Counted from the stretch's first letter, positions 17,631 through 27,254 are shown. The stretch: DNA of 64,000 bases from Pelomonas sp937871895 (GCF_046348265.1 NZ_JAXMEO010000012.1), one strand, 5' to 3'. The notes: generated by a model from the sequence alone, not told the origin. Program-made: numbers and translations.

Positions 17631-20222
17631 ATGCTTGCTGCCTACCGCCAACATGTCGCCGAACGCGCCGCGCTCGGCATCCCGCCCCTGCCGCTTGACG
17701 CCAAGCAGGTGGCCGAGCTGATCGAACTGATCAAGGCACCGCCGGCCGGCGAAGAGGCCTTCCTCGTCGAGCTGCTCACCTACCGCGTGCCCCCGGGCGT
17801 GGACGATGCCGCCAAGGTCAAGGCCAGCTTCCTGGCCGCCGTGGCGCATGGCGACATCAAGGTCGGCCTCATCAGCAAGGCCAAGGCCACCGAGCTGCTC
17901 GGCACCATGGTCGGCGGCTACAACGTGCATCCGCTGATCGAGCTGCTGGACGACGCTGAAGTGGCCGGCGTGGCCGCCGAGGGCCTGAAGAAGACCCTGC
18001 TGATGTTCGACTACTTCAACGACGTGGCCGCCAAGGCCAAGGCCGGCAACGCCAAGGCCAACGAGGTGATGCAGTCGTGGGCCAACGCCGAGTGGTTCAC
18101 GTCGCGCCCGGAGGTCGAGAAGAAGATCACCGTCACTGTCTTCAAGGTGCCTGGCGAGACCAACACCGACGACCTCTCGCCCGCTCCCGATGCGTGGAGC
18201 CGCCCGGACATCCCGCTGCACTACCTGGCGATGCTGAAGAACACGCGCCAAGACGCGGCCTTTAGACCTGAGGAAGACGGCAAGCGCGGCCCGATGCAGT
18301 TCATCGAGGATCTGAAGAAGAAGGGCCACGTCGTGGCCTACGTTGGCGACGTGGTGGGTACCGGCTCCTCGCGCAAATCCGCCACCAACAGCGTCATCTG
18401 GGCCACGGGGCAGGACATCCCCTTCGTGCCGAACAAGCGCTTCGGCGGCGTGACGCTGGGCGGCAAGATCGCCCCCATCTTCTTCAACACCCAGGAAGAC
18501 TCGGGCTCGCTGCCGATCGAAGTGGATGTGTCCAAGCTGGAGATGGGCGACGTCATCGACGTGCTGCCCTACGACGGCAAGCTGGTGAAGAACGGCGAGA
18601 CCGTCGCCGAGTTCAAGCTCAAGAGCGATGTGCTCTTCGACGAAGTGCGCGCCGGCGGCCGCATCAACCTCATCATCGGCCGCTCGCTCACCGCCAAGGC
18701 GCGCGAGTTCCTGGGCCTGCCCGCCTCCACGCAGTTCCGCCTGCCGCAGTCGCCGGCCGCGTCCACCAAGGGCTTCACGCTGGCTCAGAAGATGGTCGGC
18801 CGCGCCGTCGGCCTGCCTGAAGGCCAAGGCGTGCGCCCCGGCACTTACTGCGAGCCCAAGATGACCACCGTCGGCTCGCAAGACACCACGGGCCCGATGA
18901 CCCGCGACGAGCTCAAGGACCTGGCCTGCCTCGGCTTCTCGGCCGACCTCGTCATGCAGTCCTTCTGCCACACCGCGGCGTACCCCAAGCCCGTGGACGT
19001 GAAGACGCACCGCGAGCTGCCCGCCTTCATCAGCAACCGCGGAGGCGTCTCGCTGCGCCCGGGTGACGGCGTCATCCACTCGTGGCTGAACCGCCTGCTG
19101 CTGCCCGACACGGTCGGCACCGGGGGCGACTCGCACACCCGCTTCCCCATCGGCATCAGCTTCCCGGCCGGCTCGGGCCTCGTGGCCTTTGGCGCCGCCA
19201 CCGGCGTGATGCCGCTGGACATGCCTGAGTCGGTGCTCGTGCGCTTCAAGGGCGAGATGCAGCCGGGCGTCACGCTGCGCGACCTCGTGCATGCCATCCC
19301 GCTGTACGCCATCAAGGCCGGCCTGCTGACCGTGGCCAAGGCCGGCAAGAAGAACATCTTCTCGGGCCGCATCCTCGAGATCGAAGGCCTGCCCAACTTG
19401 AAGGTCGAGCAAGCCTTCGAGCTGTCCGATGCCTCCGCAGAGCGCTCGGCCGCCGGCTGCACGATCAAGCTCAACCCCGAGCCGATCAAGGAGTACCTCA
19501 CCAGCAACGTGGTGCTGATGAAGAACATGATCGCCGACGGCTACCAGGACGCGAAGACGCTGCAGCGCCGCATCGAGAAGGTCGAGGCCTGGCTGGCCAA
19601 GCCCGAGCTGCTGGAAGCCGACAAGGACGCCGAGTACGCCGCCGTCATCGAGATCGACCTGGCCGACATCAAGGAGCCCATCCTCTGCTGCCCCAACGAC
19701 CCGGACGACGCCAAGACCCTGTCCGACGTGGCCGGCACCAAGATCGATGAAGCCTTCATCGGCTCTTGCATGACCAACATCGGCCACTTCCGCGCCGCCG
19801 CCAAGCTGCTGGGCGGCCAGCGCGACATCCCGGTCAAGCTGTGGGTCGCCCCGCCGACCAAGATGGACCAGAGCGAGCTGATCAAGGAAGGCCATTACGC
19901 CGCCTTCGGCACCGCCGGTGCGCGCACCGAGATGCCCGGCTGCAGCCTCTGCATGGGCAACCAGGCGCAAGTGCGTGAAGGCGCCACGGTCATCTCCACT
20001 TCGACCCGTAACTTCCCCAACCGCCTGGGCAAGAACACCAATGTGTTCCTCGCCTCCGCCGAGCTCTCGGCCATCGCCTCCAAGCTCGGCAAGATCCCCA
20101 CCGTCGCCGAGTACCACGAGGCCATGGGCATCATCAACAAGGATGCCGCCAGCGTGTACCGCTACATGAACTTCGACCAGATCGAGGAGTACGCGGAAGC
20201 CGCCAAGGCCGTGACGGCCTGA
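17631..20222 (+). CDS. acnB: Aconitate hydratase B
   Basis: Bifunctional aconitase / 2-methylisocitrate dehydratase of 863 residues with the AcnB domain order: N-terminal HEAT-like domain (residues 1-160), the swivel domain (about 165-380, starting near VPGETNTDDLSPAPD), then the Fe-S domains. Cluster cysteines are in GSCMTNIGHFR and PGCSLCMGNQ. Substrate segment GGDSHTRFPIGISFPAGSG is intact. AAGGAG lies seven bases before the ATG. It ends with a strong terminator. Confidence 0.98.
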   Translation: MLAAYRQHVAERAALGIPPLPLDAKQVAELIELIKAPPAGEEAFLVELLTYRVPPGVDDAAKVKASFLAAVAHGDIKVGLISKAKATELLGTMVGGYNVHPLIELLDDAEVAGVAAEGLKKTLLMFDYFNDVAAKAKAGNAKANEVMQSWANAEWFTSRPEVEKKITVTVFKVPGETNTDDLSPAPDAWSRPDIPLHYLAMLKNTRQDAAFRPEEDGKRGPMQFIEDLKKKGHVVAYVGDVVGTGSSRKSATNSVIWATGQDIPFVPNKRFGGVTLGGKIAPIFFNTQEDSGSLPIEVDVSKLEMGDVIDVLPYDGKLVKNGETVAEFKLKSDVLFDEVRAGGRINLIIGRSLTAKAREFLGLPASTQFRLPQSPAASTKGFTLAQKMVGRAVGLPEGQGVRPGTYCEPKMTTVGSQDTTGPMTRDELKDLACLGFSADLVMQSFCHTAAYPKPVDVKTHRELPAFISNRGGVSLRPGDGVIHSWLNRLLLPDTVGTGGDSHTRFPIGISFPAGSGLVAFGAATGVMPLDMPESVLVRFKGEMQPGVTLRDLVHAIPLYAIKAGLLTVAKAGKKNIFSGRILEIEGLPNLKVEQAFELSDASAERSAAGCTIKLNPEPIKEYLTSNVVLMKNMIADGYQDAKTLQRRIEKVEAWLAKPELLEADKDAEYAAVIEIDLADIKEPILCCPNDPDDAKTLSDVAGTKIDEAFIGSCMTNIGHFRAAAKLLGGQRDIPVKLWVAPPTKMDQSELIKEGHYAAFGTAGARTEMPGCSLCMGNQAQVREGATVISTSTRNFPNRLGKNTNVFLASAELSAIASKLGKIPTVAEYHEAMGIINKDAASVYRYMNFDQIEEYAEAAKAVTA

Positions 20223-20241
20223 GCGTCACCTGACCGCAAGC

Positions 20242-20266
20242 AAGGCCCGCCTCGGCGGGCCTTTTT
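20242..20266 (+). terminator. Rho-independent terminator of acnB
   Basis: AAGGCCCGCC and GGCGGGCCTT arms (20242-20251, 20254-20263) with the tight loop CTCG, followed by TTTTT. Confidence 0.92.
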
Positions 20267-20323
20267 CATTGGGCGGCCGCCACCGCAAGTTCGGTCAGGC
20301 ACCCCGAACGGTCAACGCACAGA

Positions 20324-21178
20324 ATGCGCGCCATGCCCAAGCACCCGCCCTTCATCGACGCCGTACTGCTTCATGTGCACCAGCATCTGGACGACGCACT
20401 GCTGCTGGACGAACTGGCAGCGGTGGCGGGCGTGAGCCCCTTTCACTTGCAGCGCGAGTTCAAGCGAGTGGTGGGCCATTCGCCCGCCCAGCGGGTGCGC
20501 CTGCTGCTGCTCAAACGCGCCTCGCTGCACCTGCACTTCGAGCCCTCGCGGCCGGTGACGGACATTGCGTTTGAAGCCGGCTTTGAGAACGCCGAATCCT
20601 TCTCGCGGGCGTTCAAGCAGGTCGTGGGTCTATCGCCCAGCAGCTTCAGGCAGGCGCCCGACTGGCCGCGTTGGCGCGCCCTCTTCTCCTTCCCCTTCAG
20701 CCCCGAGGTGCCGCGCATGCAGGTCGAGATCGTCAACTTCCCGGATACGCCGGTAGCAGCCATCGAGCACCACGGCTCGTCCGCCAACGTCTACGCGAGC
20801 ACGCGCAAGCTGATCGAGTGGCGCCGCGCCAATCGCGTGCCACCGGGCAGCGCCGCGACCTATGGCGTGCATCACGACCTGCGCACCCACGCCGAGACGG
20901 GCTACCGCATCGACATCTGCGTGGCCTTCAACCGTCCTGTCGAGCCCAACCCCCAGGGCGTGGTGGCCAAGCTGATCCCGGGCGGACGCTGCGCACGCGT
21001 GCGCTACCAGGGCTCGCGCGAGCACATCCCGGTCGTGGGCCCGCTTTACATGGACTGGCTACCTGCGAGTGGCGAGGAGCCGAGAGACTTTCCGCCCTTC
21101 TTCCACTACGTCAATGTCGGGCCCGACGTGGCCGAGCACGAGATGCTGACCGACGTTTACTTGCCTCTCAAAGGCTGA
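20324..21178 (+). CDS. AraC-family regulator with GyrI-like effector domain
   Basis: DNA-binding regulator of 284 residues. The N-terminal 105 residues hold two helix-turn-helices (LDELAAVAGVSPFHLQREFK and VTDIAFEAGFENAESFSRAF); the rest is a GyrI/SOUL-like small-molecule domain (VEIVNFPDTPVAAIEHHG onwards). The layout matches Rob/SoxS-like regulators that sense hydrophobic compounds and control efflux. An ATG nine bases downstream is an equal start candidate. The 3' end overlaps the convergent yceH-type gene by 11 bases, so neither gene has a separate terminator. Confidence 0.88.
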   Translation: MRAMPKHPPFIDAVLLHVHQHLDDALLLDELAAVAGVSPFHLQREFKRVVGHSPAQRVRLLLLKRASLHLHFEPSRPVTDIAFEAGFENAESFSRAFKQVVGLSPSSFRQAPDWPRWRALFSFPFSPEVPRMQVEIVNFPDTPVAAIEHHGSSANVYASTRKLIEWRRANRVPPGSAATYGVHHDLRTHAETGYRIDICVAFNRPVEPNPQGVVAKLIPGGRCARVRYQGSREHIPVVGPLYMDWLPASGEEPRDFPPFFHYVNVGPDVAEHEMLTDVYLPLKG

Positions 21179-21782
21179 CGCCGAGCTCGCCCGCGAGCCG
21201 CATCACCAAGCTGCGCAACTCAGCCACCTCGGCCCGCAGCAGCGCCACTTCTTCATCGCGCGCCGGCAGGGCTTGCGCCTCCGCCACGCTGGCCACGGGG
21301 CCACAGAGCAGGTGTGCCCAGCGTGCCTCACGCGCGCCGGGGGCCTTGGGCAGGCGCACCACCATCGCCCGCTCGCGGCCAGCGAGTTCATCGAGGAAGC
21401 CTTCGACCGAGGACACATCCGCAAAGCGGTGCAGCCGCTCGGTGTTGGCGCGCAGCTCGGCGGCCGTTTGCGGGCCGCGCAGCATCAGTTGCGTCAGGAT
21501 GGCCAAGCCCGCACCGGGCACGCCTAAGGCGCGGGCGCCGTTGTGCTCGTAGCGCACCACGCGGCTGCCGATGACGGTGTTGACCAGGTGCAGGCTGCGC
21601 AGCTCATCAAGCGCCGCCAGGATCTCGGCCTCGCTGACATTCATCACCGGGTCGCGCGCCGTCTTCTGGTTGCAGCCCGAGGCCAGCGCGTTGACGGACA
21701 GCGGGTAGCTGTCGGGGACGGTGGCTTCCTTCTCAACGAGGACAGCCAGCACGCGGGCCTCCAGGGGAGTCAGGTCACGCAA
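21168..21782 (-). CDS. YceH family (DUF480/UPF0502) protein
   Basis: Protein of 204 residues with two winged-helix domains (TPLEARVLAVLVEKE at the start; ILTQLMLRGPQTAAELR in the middle) and a C-terminal coiled segment LLRAEVAELRSLVMRLAGEL. Function is unknown although the family is widespread. The start is TTG at 21782: GAAGGAG stands seven bases before it, while the nearby ATG at 21798 runs into a stop after seven codons. Overlaps the convergent regulator gene by 11 bases. Confidence 0.85.
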   Translation of the reverse strand: MRDLTPLEARVLAVLVEKEATVPDSYPLSVNALASGCNQKTARDPVMNVSEAEILAALDELRSLHLVNTVIGSRVVRYEHNGARALGVPGAGLAILTQLMLRGPQTAAELRANTERLHRFADVSSVEGFLDELAGRERAMVVRLPKAPGAREARWAHLLCGPVASVAEAQALPARDEEVALLRAEVAELRSLVMRLAGELGVSL

Positions 21783-21818
21783 TCCAAAGCTCCTTCATGT
21801 CAACGCGTCGTGCATGTT

Positions 21819-21941
21819 TCGCGGGCCGAGCGCCGGGCCGCCCCAAGCCGGCCCGCACTGGGCCTGCGCTTGCCGATCGATTCGGCCAGCGCAGCCGTCC
21901 CCTCGGGGGACCGGCCAAGGTACTCCTTGGACGAGGGGCTT
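21819..21941 (+). repeat. Intergenic repeat family A, copy 1
   Basis: GGGCCGAGCGCCGGGCCG followed by CCCAAGCCGGCCC (21823-21854), then after a variable middle CCCCTCGGGGGACCGGCCA (21899-21917) and CGAGGGGC. The same blocks in the same order and orientation are found at 49097-49236. Here the element fills the gap between the SDR stop and the yceH-type start. Confidence 0.75.
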
Positions 21942-21947
21942 CATACC

Positions 21948-22730
21948 TCAGACCCCGAAACCGTCGTCCGCCTGGATCACCGCCCCGTTGATGAAGCGGC
22001 TCTCATTCGCGCACAGCATCAAGAGCGCGGTGTCCAGGTCCTGCGGCGCACCGACGCGCTTGCGCGGCAGCATGTCGATGAGCTTCTTGCCGCCCTCGGT
22101 GTCCCAGTAGTGGTGATTGATCTCGGTGTCGATGTAGCCGGGGCAGATGGCGTTGACATTGATGCCATAGCGGCCCCACTCCAGCGCCATCGCGCGGGTC
22201 ATGTGGACGACCGCCGCCTTGCTCATCGCGTAGACGCCGATCTGGCTCAAGACCCGCAGCCCGGCCATGGAGGCGATGTTGACGATGCGCCCACCGATGA
22301 AGGTGCCCGGCGCCGCGCCGCGCGCGCGCGCCAGCATGCGCTTGCCGACCTCTTGCGCGACGAAGAAGGCGCCGCGCGTGTTGGTGTCCATCACGAAGTC
22401 GTAGTCGGCTTCGGTCACGTCCGTCAGTTTCTGCGTGGTGCTGACGCCGGAGTTGTTGATCAGGATGTCGAGCGTGCCGACCTCGGTCTCGGCGTGGGCT
22501 ACCGCCGCGCGGATGCTGTCCACGTCGGTCACGTCGAGCGCCACCACATGGGCATCGCCGCCGTTGCCCTCGATCTCGGCCCGCAGGGTCTTGAGCCGCT
22601 CGACGCGCCGGCCCGCCAGCACCACACAGGCGCCAGCCTTGGAGAGGGTGCGAGCGAACTGCGCGCCCAGGCCGCTGGATGCGCCCGTCACGAGGGCCAC
22701 GCGGCCTGAAAGATCAATGGAAACGCTCAT
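21948..22730 (-). CDS. Short-chain dehydrogenase/reductase
   Basis: Cytoplasmic NAD(P)-dependent oxidoreductase of 260 residues. Classical SDR motifs: VTGASSGLGAQFA (cofactor site), ILINNSGV in place of NNAG, Ser in VNIASMAG, and YAMSKAA with catalytic Tyr/Lys; then NAICPGYIDTEIN. An unusual segment rich in Arg/Ala (MLARARGAAPGTFIGG) precedes the Ser. Relatives act on 3-hydroxyacyl or hydroxysteroid-like substrates; the substrate here is unknown. Start ATG at 22730 follows AGAAGG; a longer upstream reading runs through the ETF-QO gene on the other strand and is rejected. Confidence 0.85.
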   Translation of the reverse strand: MSVSIDLSGRVALVTGASSGLGAQFARTLSKAGACVVLAGRRVERLKTLRAEIEGNGGDAHVVALDVTDVDSIRAAVAHAETEVGTLDILINNSGVSTTQKLTDVTEADYDFVMDTNTRGAFFVAQEVGKRMLARARGAAPGTFIGGRIVNIASMAGLRVLSQIGVYAMSKAAVVHMTRAMALEWGRYGINVNAICPGYIDTEINHHYWDTEGGKKLIDMLPRKRVGAPQDLDTALLMLCANESRFINGAVIQADDGFGV

Positions 22731-22932
22731 GGTCTTTGCCTTCTGGCCCTCGGCCGGGCGCCGATGCACCGAACTACTTTCGAGGGCCGATTCACGATAG
22801 CACGCAAGGCCTGGCAGCCAGCCGGATTCAAAAAGCGCAGCTGCACGGCTTTGGAAGCCCCGCCCTAAAAAAGCACGGTCGTTCGATTCGTAGAATCCAG
22901 GCCCAGTGCATCGACACCCGGAGCCGCCATCC

Positions 22933-24606
22933 ATGACCCCCGAAGACATCCTGGCCCAGTACGGCCCGCGCGAAGCGATGGAGTACGACGTGGTCATCGT
23001 CGGCGCCGGCCCCGCCGGGCTCTCCACCGCCATCCGGCTCAAGCAGTTGCAGCCCGACGCAAGCATCGTCGTGCTGGAAAAGGGCTCCGAGCCCGGCGCC
23101 CACATCCTCTCGGGCGCGGTGATGGACCCGCGCGCCATCACCGAGCTGCTCCCGGACTGGCAGGCCCAAGGCGCGCCGCTCAAACAGCCGGTCACCGGTG
23201 ACGACGTGCTCTTCCTGTCCGAGACGGAGGCCACCCGCACGCCTGACGCCTTCGTGCCGCGCAACTTCCACAACCACGGCTGCTACGTCATCAGCCTGTC
23301 TGACGTGACCAAGTGGTTGGCCCAACAGGCTGAAGGCCTCGGCGTCGAGATCTTCCCGGGCTTTGCGGCGGCCGAGGTGCTCTACGACGACCAAGGCCGC
23401 GTCAAGGGCGTGGCCACCGGCAATATGGGCGTCGGCAAGGACGGCGAGCCGCACGAGGGCTTCCAGATCGGCATGGAGCTGCACGGCAAGTACACGGTCT
23501 TTGCCGAAGGCGTGCGCGGCCATCTGGGCAAGCAGTTGCTGGCCAAGTTCAAGCTGACCGAGGGCCGCGATGTGCAGACTTTTGCCATCGGCATCAAGGA
23601 ACTGTGGGAGATCCCGGCCGAGAAGGCTCAAGCTGGCCGCGTCGTCCACACCGCCGGCTGGCCGATGACGGACAACACTTTTGGCGGCGGCTTCCTCTAC
23701 CACCTGGAGGGCAACAAGGTCACGCTGGGCTTCGTGATCGGGCTGGATTACCAGAACCCATTCCTGAGCCCGTTTGAGGAGATGCAGCGCTGGAAGCAGC
23801 ACCCCGCTGTTTCCGCCCACATCGAAGGCGGCAAGCGCATCGGCTACGGTGCCCGCGCCATCAACAACGGCACGCCGCAGGCCCTGCCCAAGCTGGTCTT
23901 CCCCGGCGGTGCGCTGGTGGGCTGCGACGCCGGCTTCCTGAACGCCGCGCGCATCAAGGGCAGCCATGCGGCCATCAAGAGCGGCATGCTCTGCGCCGAG
24001 AGCCTGGCCGAGGCGCTGAAGGCTGGCCGCAGCCAGGACGAGCTGGCCAGCTACCCGGCGGCTTTTGAAGCGAGCTGGTTGAACGAAGAGCTGCAGCAAA
24101 GCCGCAACTTCAAAGCCTGGTTCAAGAAGGGCCAGGCCGTGGGCACGGTGATGACCGGCATCGAGCAATGGCTGCTGCCCAAGCTCGGCGTCAAGAGCCC
24201 GCCCTGGACCCTGCACAACACCAAGGCCGACCACGAGGCCTTGCGACCAGCGGCGGAATGCGCGCCCATCGACTACCCCAAGCCGGACGGCAAGCTCAGC
24301 TTTGACCGGCTCTCCTCGGTGTTCATCTCCAACACCAACCACGAAGAGAACCAGCCGGCGCACCTGACGCTCAAGAACACTGCCGTGCCCGTGGCCACCA
24401 ACCTCGCCCGCTATGCCGGCCCCGAGCAGCGCTACTGCCCGGCGGGCGTCTACGAGTTTGTGAAGACCGACGCGGGCCTGGATCGCCTGCAGATCAACGC
24501 GCAGAACTGCGTGCACTGCAAGACCTGCGACATCAAGGACCCGACGCAGAACATCGTCTGGGTCACGCCCGAGGGTGGCGGCGGCCCGAACTACGCGGGG
24601 ATGTAA
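22933..24606 (+). CDS. Electron transfer flavoprotein-ubiquinone oxidoreductase
   Basis: Membrane-associated flavoprotein of 557 residues passing electrons from ETF (fatty acid and amino acid oxidation) to ubiquinone. FAD site VVIVGAGPAGLSTAIRLKQL; central part GGGFLYHLEGNKVTLGFVIG; C-terminal 4Fe-4S cysteines in YCPAGVYEF and CVHCKTCDIKDP. A -10-like TAGAAT is at 22891. Start ATG at 22933 (MTPEDILAQYG) is preferred over an in-frame GTG at 22906. Its stop is four bases from the stop of the convergent FMN-protein gene. The etfAB genes are not in the window. Confidence 0.94.
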   Translation: MTPEDILAQYGPREAMEYDVVIVGAGPAGLSTAIRLKQLQPDASIVVLEKGSEPGAHILSGAVMDPRAITELLPDWQAQGAPLKQPVTGDDVLFLSETEATRTPDAFVPRNFHNHGCYVISLSDVTKWLAQQAEGLGVEIFPGFAAAEVLYDDQGRVKGVATGNMGVGKDGEPHEGFQIGMELHGKYTVFAEGVRGHLGKQLLAKFKLTEGRDVQTFAIGIKELWEIPAEKAQAGRVVHTAGWPMTDNTFGGGFLYHLEGNKVTLGFVIGLDYQNPFLSPFEEMQRWKQHPAVSAHIEGGKRIGYGARAINNGTPQALPKLVFPGGALVGCDAGFLNAARIKGSHAAIKSGMLCAESLAEALKAGRSQDELASYPAAFEASWLNEELQQSRNFKAWFKKGQAVGTVMTGIEQWLLPKLGVKSPPWTLHNTKADHEALRPAAECAPIDYPKPDGKLSFDRLSSVFISNTNHEENQPAHLTLKNTAVPVATNLARYAGPEQRYCPAGVYEFVKTDAGLDRLQINAQNCVHCKTCDIKDPTQNIVWVTPEGGGGPNYAGM

Positions 24607-24610
24607 GGCT

Positions 24611-25234
24611 TCAGAGGCCGAGCCGCTGCATCCACGCGGCCACGCCCTGCTCGCCCGGGCGGCCTGAAGCCGTCATGGCCTCCCGAATGCGCACCCGCTC
24701 GCTGGCCGCGCGGTTCTGGCTGAGCTTGAACTTGGCCTCCCAGCGCGTCACGTGCAGACGCAGGCCGACGATGGCGCCCAGCAGCTTGTGCTGATAGTCC
24801 TCGGGCAGGCCACGCCATTGCGCCGCGTAGCCGGGTTCCATCTGGCCGATCAGGCGCTTGAGCAGCGCGTCCTTCTCGGCCGCGCCGTCCACGATCTCGA
24901 CCCGGCCCCAGCAGTGCACGGCCAGGTAGTTCCAGGTCGGGACATTGCGCTCATGGTCGTAGTGACTCGGGCTCACGTAGGCGTCGGGCCCACTGAAGGC
25001 CGTGAGCAGTTCAGCACCCTCAGTCGCCAGCAGCCACTGCATCTGCGGGTTGGCGCGCGCCCAGTGGCCCTCCAGCACCAGGGCCTCGCCGTCGCGCTGC
25101 GCGACCATCGGCATCGGGTTGGCCAGCAGGCCGTGCTCGGGCGAGCTCCCGATCAGCAGCGCCAGCGGGTGCTCGGCCATCAGTTGCAGCGCGGTGGTCA
25201 GGTCGGGGTGCGCGAAGTGCTTGGGCAGGTACAT
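24611..25234 (-). CDS. PaiB-like FMN-binding protein
   Basis: Protein of 207 residues beginning MYLPKHFAHPD, the usual start of the PaiB family (FMN-binding split barrel; annotated as a negative transcriptional regulator after Bacillus PaiB). Typical segments are GSSPEHGLLANPMPM, YVSPSHYDHERNVPTWNY and the C-terminal KLSQNR. Residues for flavin contact appear kept. AGGGTGGG precedes the start. The start codon interlocks with that proposed for fdhD on the other strand. Physiological role is not established. Confidence 0.83.
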   Translation of the reverse strand: MYLPKHFAHPDLTTALQLMAEHPLALLIGSSPEHGLLANPMPMVAQRDGEALVLEGHWARANPQMQWLLATEGAELLTAFSGPDAYVSPSHYDHERNVPTWNYLAVHCWGRVEIVDGAAEKDALLKRLIGQMEPGYAAQWRGLPEDYQHKLLGAIVGLRLHVTRWEAKFKLSQNRAASERVRIREAMTASGRPGEQGVAAWMQRLGL

Positions 25235-26048
25235 GCCGCCCACCCTATCATCCCGGCGCTTCTTGCCGCCCCGCCCTGCCCCCGTGCCTGCTCCCAGCCC
25301 TGCCCTGCATACCGTGCAACCGCACGGCGCCGCCGCTGAGGAGGTGGCCGTCGAGCGGCCCGCCGCGCTGACGATCAACGGCATCTCGCAAGCCGTGATG
25401 CTGGCCACGCCGCTGGACCTGGAGGACTTCGGCCTCGGCCTCGCGCTGGCCGAAGGCTGGCTGCAGCACCCGGCCGAGTTGCTGGACGTGGAGGTGCAGA
25501 CCGCACCGCAAGGCCTGGTCGTGCAGATGCAGGTCACGGCGCAAGCCGAGCAGCGCGTGCGCCAGCGCCGCCGCACGCTGGCCGGGCGCACGGGCTGCGG
25601 GCTCTGTGGGGTCGAAAGCCTCGATGCCCTGGCCACGCTGGACGTGCCCACCGTCGCAGCTCTGGACCTCGACCCCGCACTGCTGACCCGAGGCATGCAG
25701 GCGCTGCAGCAAGCCCAAGTCCTCAACGCCCGCTGCGGCGGCCTGCACGGCGCCGCCTGCCTGGATGCCCAAGGCCACCTGCTGCTGGCCCGTGAAGACG
25801 TGGGCCGCCACAACGCGCTGGACAAAGTCATCGGCGCCCTCGCCCGCCAGGGCCGCAGCGGCGCGGGCCTGGCCTTCGTCATCTCCAGCCGCGCCAGCGT
25901 CGAGCTGGTGCAGAAGGTGGCGCGCGCCGGGGGCGGCCTGCTGGCCTGCGTCTCGGCGCCCAGCAGCCTCGCCATCGAGACCGCACGCCGCGCCGGCCTG
26001 CCGCTATGGGCCTTCGTCCGCGAGGGTCGCGCCACACGCTACGCCTAA
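25233..26048 (+). CDS. fdhD: Formate dehydrogenase accessory sulfurtransferase FdhD
   Basis: Delivers sulfur to the molybdenum cofactor of formate dehydrogenase. Key parts: EEVAVERPAALTINGISQAVM, the redox-active cysteine loop GRTGCGLCGVES, LHGAACLDAQG and AREDVGRHNALDKVIG, then ISSRASVELVQK. The start is uncertain: ATG at 25233 gives 271 residues, but it sits on the start codon of the divergent PaiB-like gene, and in-frame GTG codons at 25284 and 25314 still leave the whole conserved domain. No formate dehydrogenase genes are in the window. Confidence 0.85.
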   Translation: MPPTLSSRRFLPPRPAPVPAPSPALHTVQPHGAAAEEVAVERPAALTINGISQAVMLATPLDLEDFGLGLALAEGWLQHPAELLDVEVQTAPQGLVVQMQVTAQAEQRVRQRRRTLAGRTGCGLCGVESLDALATLDVPTVAALDLDPALLTRGMQALQQAQVLNARCGGLHGAACLDAQGHLLLAREDVGRHNALDKVIGALARQGRSGAGLAFVISSRASVELVQKVARAGGGLLACVSAPSSLAIETARRAGLPLWAFVREGRATRYA

Positions 26049-26078
26049 GCGCCTTGCCAAAGCAGGAAAATCGCAGCC

Positions 26079-27179
26079 ATGGAACAAGCCGTCTTCGACT
26101 ACACCCAGCAAGACGCCTCGGGCGTCTGCTCCACCAAGCACGCCTGGGCCAAGGTGCCCGCGCCCTTGACGCGGCCTGAGCGTGACGCCCTCATCGAGCG
26201 CGCCACCGCCTTGCTCAAAGCCCAGAACGCCGTGCTCGTGGCCCACTACTACGTGGACGGCATGCTGCAGGACCTGGCCCTGGCCACCGGCGGCTGCGTG
26301 GCCGACTCGCTGGAGATGGCCCGCTTCGGGCGCGACCACGCGGCCCAGACCCTCGTGGTGGCCGGCGTGCGCTTCATGGGCGAAACGGCCAAGATCCTCA
26401 GCCCCGAGAAGCGCGTGCTGATGCCCGACCTCGACGCCACCTGCTCGCTCGACCTCGGCTGCGAGGCCGACGACTTTGCCGCTTTTTGTGACGCCCACCC
26501 CGACCGCCAGGTCGTCGTCTACGCCAACACCAGCGCCGCCGTGAAGGCCCGCGCCGACTGGATGGTCACCAGCTCCTGCGCGCTGGAGATCGTGTCCCAC
26601 TTGCATGCCCAGGGCCAAAAGATCCTCTGGGCCCCCGACCGCCACCTCGGCCGCTACATCCAGGAGCAAACCGGCGCTGACATGCTGTGCTGGAACGGCG
26701 CCTGCATCGTGCACGACGAGTTCAAGGGCCTGGAGCTGGAGCTGCTGCGCGAGCGGCACCCGGGCGCCCTGGTGCTGGTGCACCCCGAGTCGCCACGCAG
26801 CGTGGTCGAGCAAGCCGACGTCGTCGGATCCACCTCGGCCCTCATCAAGGCCGTGGTCGAAGGCACGGCCCCGGCCTACATCGTCGCCACCGACAACGGC
26901 ATCCTGCACCGCATGCGCCAGCTGGCCCCAGGCAAGACGCTCATCGAGGCGCCCACGGCCGGCAACAGCGCCACCTGCAAGAGCTGCGCGCACTGCCCCT
27001 GGATGGCCATGAACGGCCTCGCCAACCTCGTGGCCTGCCTCGAATCCGGCCAGCCGCAGATCCAGGTGGACGAGCCCATCCGCGCCAAGGCCCAGGGCTG
27101 CATCACCCGCATGCTCGACTTCGTGGCCGCGCACAAGGCCAAAGCCGCAGGAATGAAGGCAGGAATTGGCGCTGCCTGA
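26079..27179 (+). CDS. nadA: Quinolinate synthase A
   Basis: 4Fe-4S enzyme making quinolinate from iminoaspartate and DHAP for NAD synthesis, 366 residues. The three cluster cysteines are expected in DATCSLDLGC, WNGACIVHDEF and the CKSCAHCPWM segment; the latter also resembles a CxxCxxC tail. Three internal pseudo-repeats of the fold are evident from AHYYVDG, VVYANTSAA and TSALIK segments. AGGAAA precedes the ATG. It follows fdhD by 30 bases. nadB and nadC are not in the window. Confidence 0.96.
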   Translation: MEQAVFDYTQQDASGVCSTKHAWAKVPAPLTRPERDALIERATALLKAQNAVLVAHYYVDGMLQDLALATGGCVADSLEMARFGRDHAAQTLVVAGVRFMGETAKILSPEKRVLMPDLDATCSLDLGCEADDFAAFCDAHPDRQVVVYANTSAAVKARADWMVTSSCALEIVSHLHAQGQKILWAPDRHLGRYIQEQTGADMLCWNGACIVHDEFKGLELELLRERHPGALVLVHPESPRSVVEQADVVGSTSALIKAVVEGTAPAYIVATDNGILHRMRQLAPGKTLIEAPTAGNSATCKSCAHCPWMAMNGLANLVACLESGQPQIQVDEPIRAKAQGCITRMLDFVAAHKAKAAGMKAGIGAA

Positions 27180-27254
27180 GCCTTTTGCGGTATCCACCGC
27201 TGCCTTGCGGCGCTATAAAACCCGCTTGCCGTCTGACTGCCAGGGCCCTACACC

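Noticed and set aside
17166..20117. Open frame of 983 codons on the minus strand opposite acnB
   Set aside because: Antisense to a complete aconitase gene, no ribosome-binding site and compositionally biased product.
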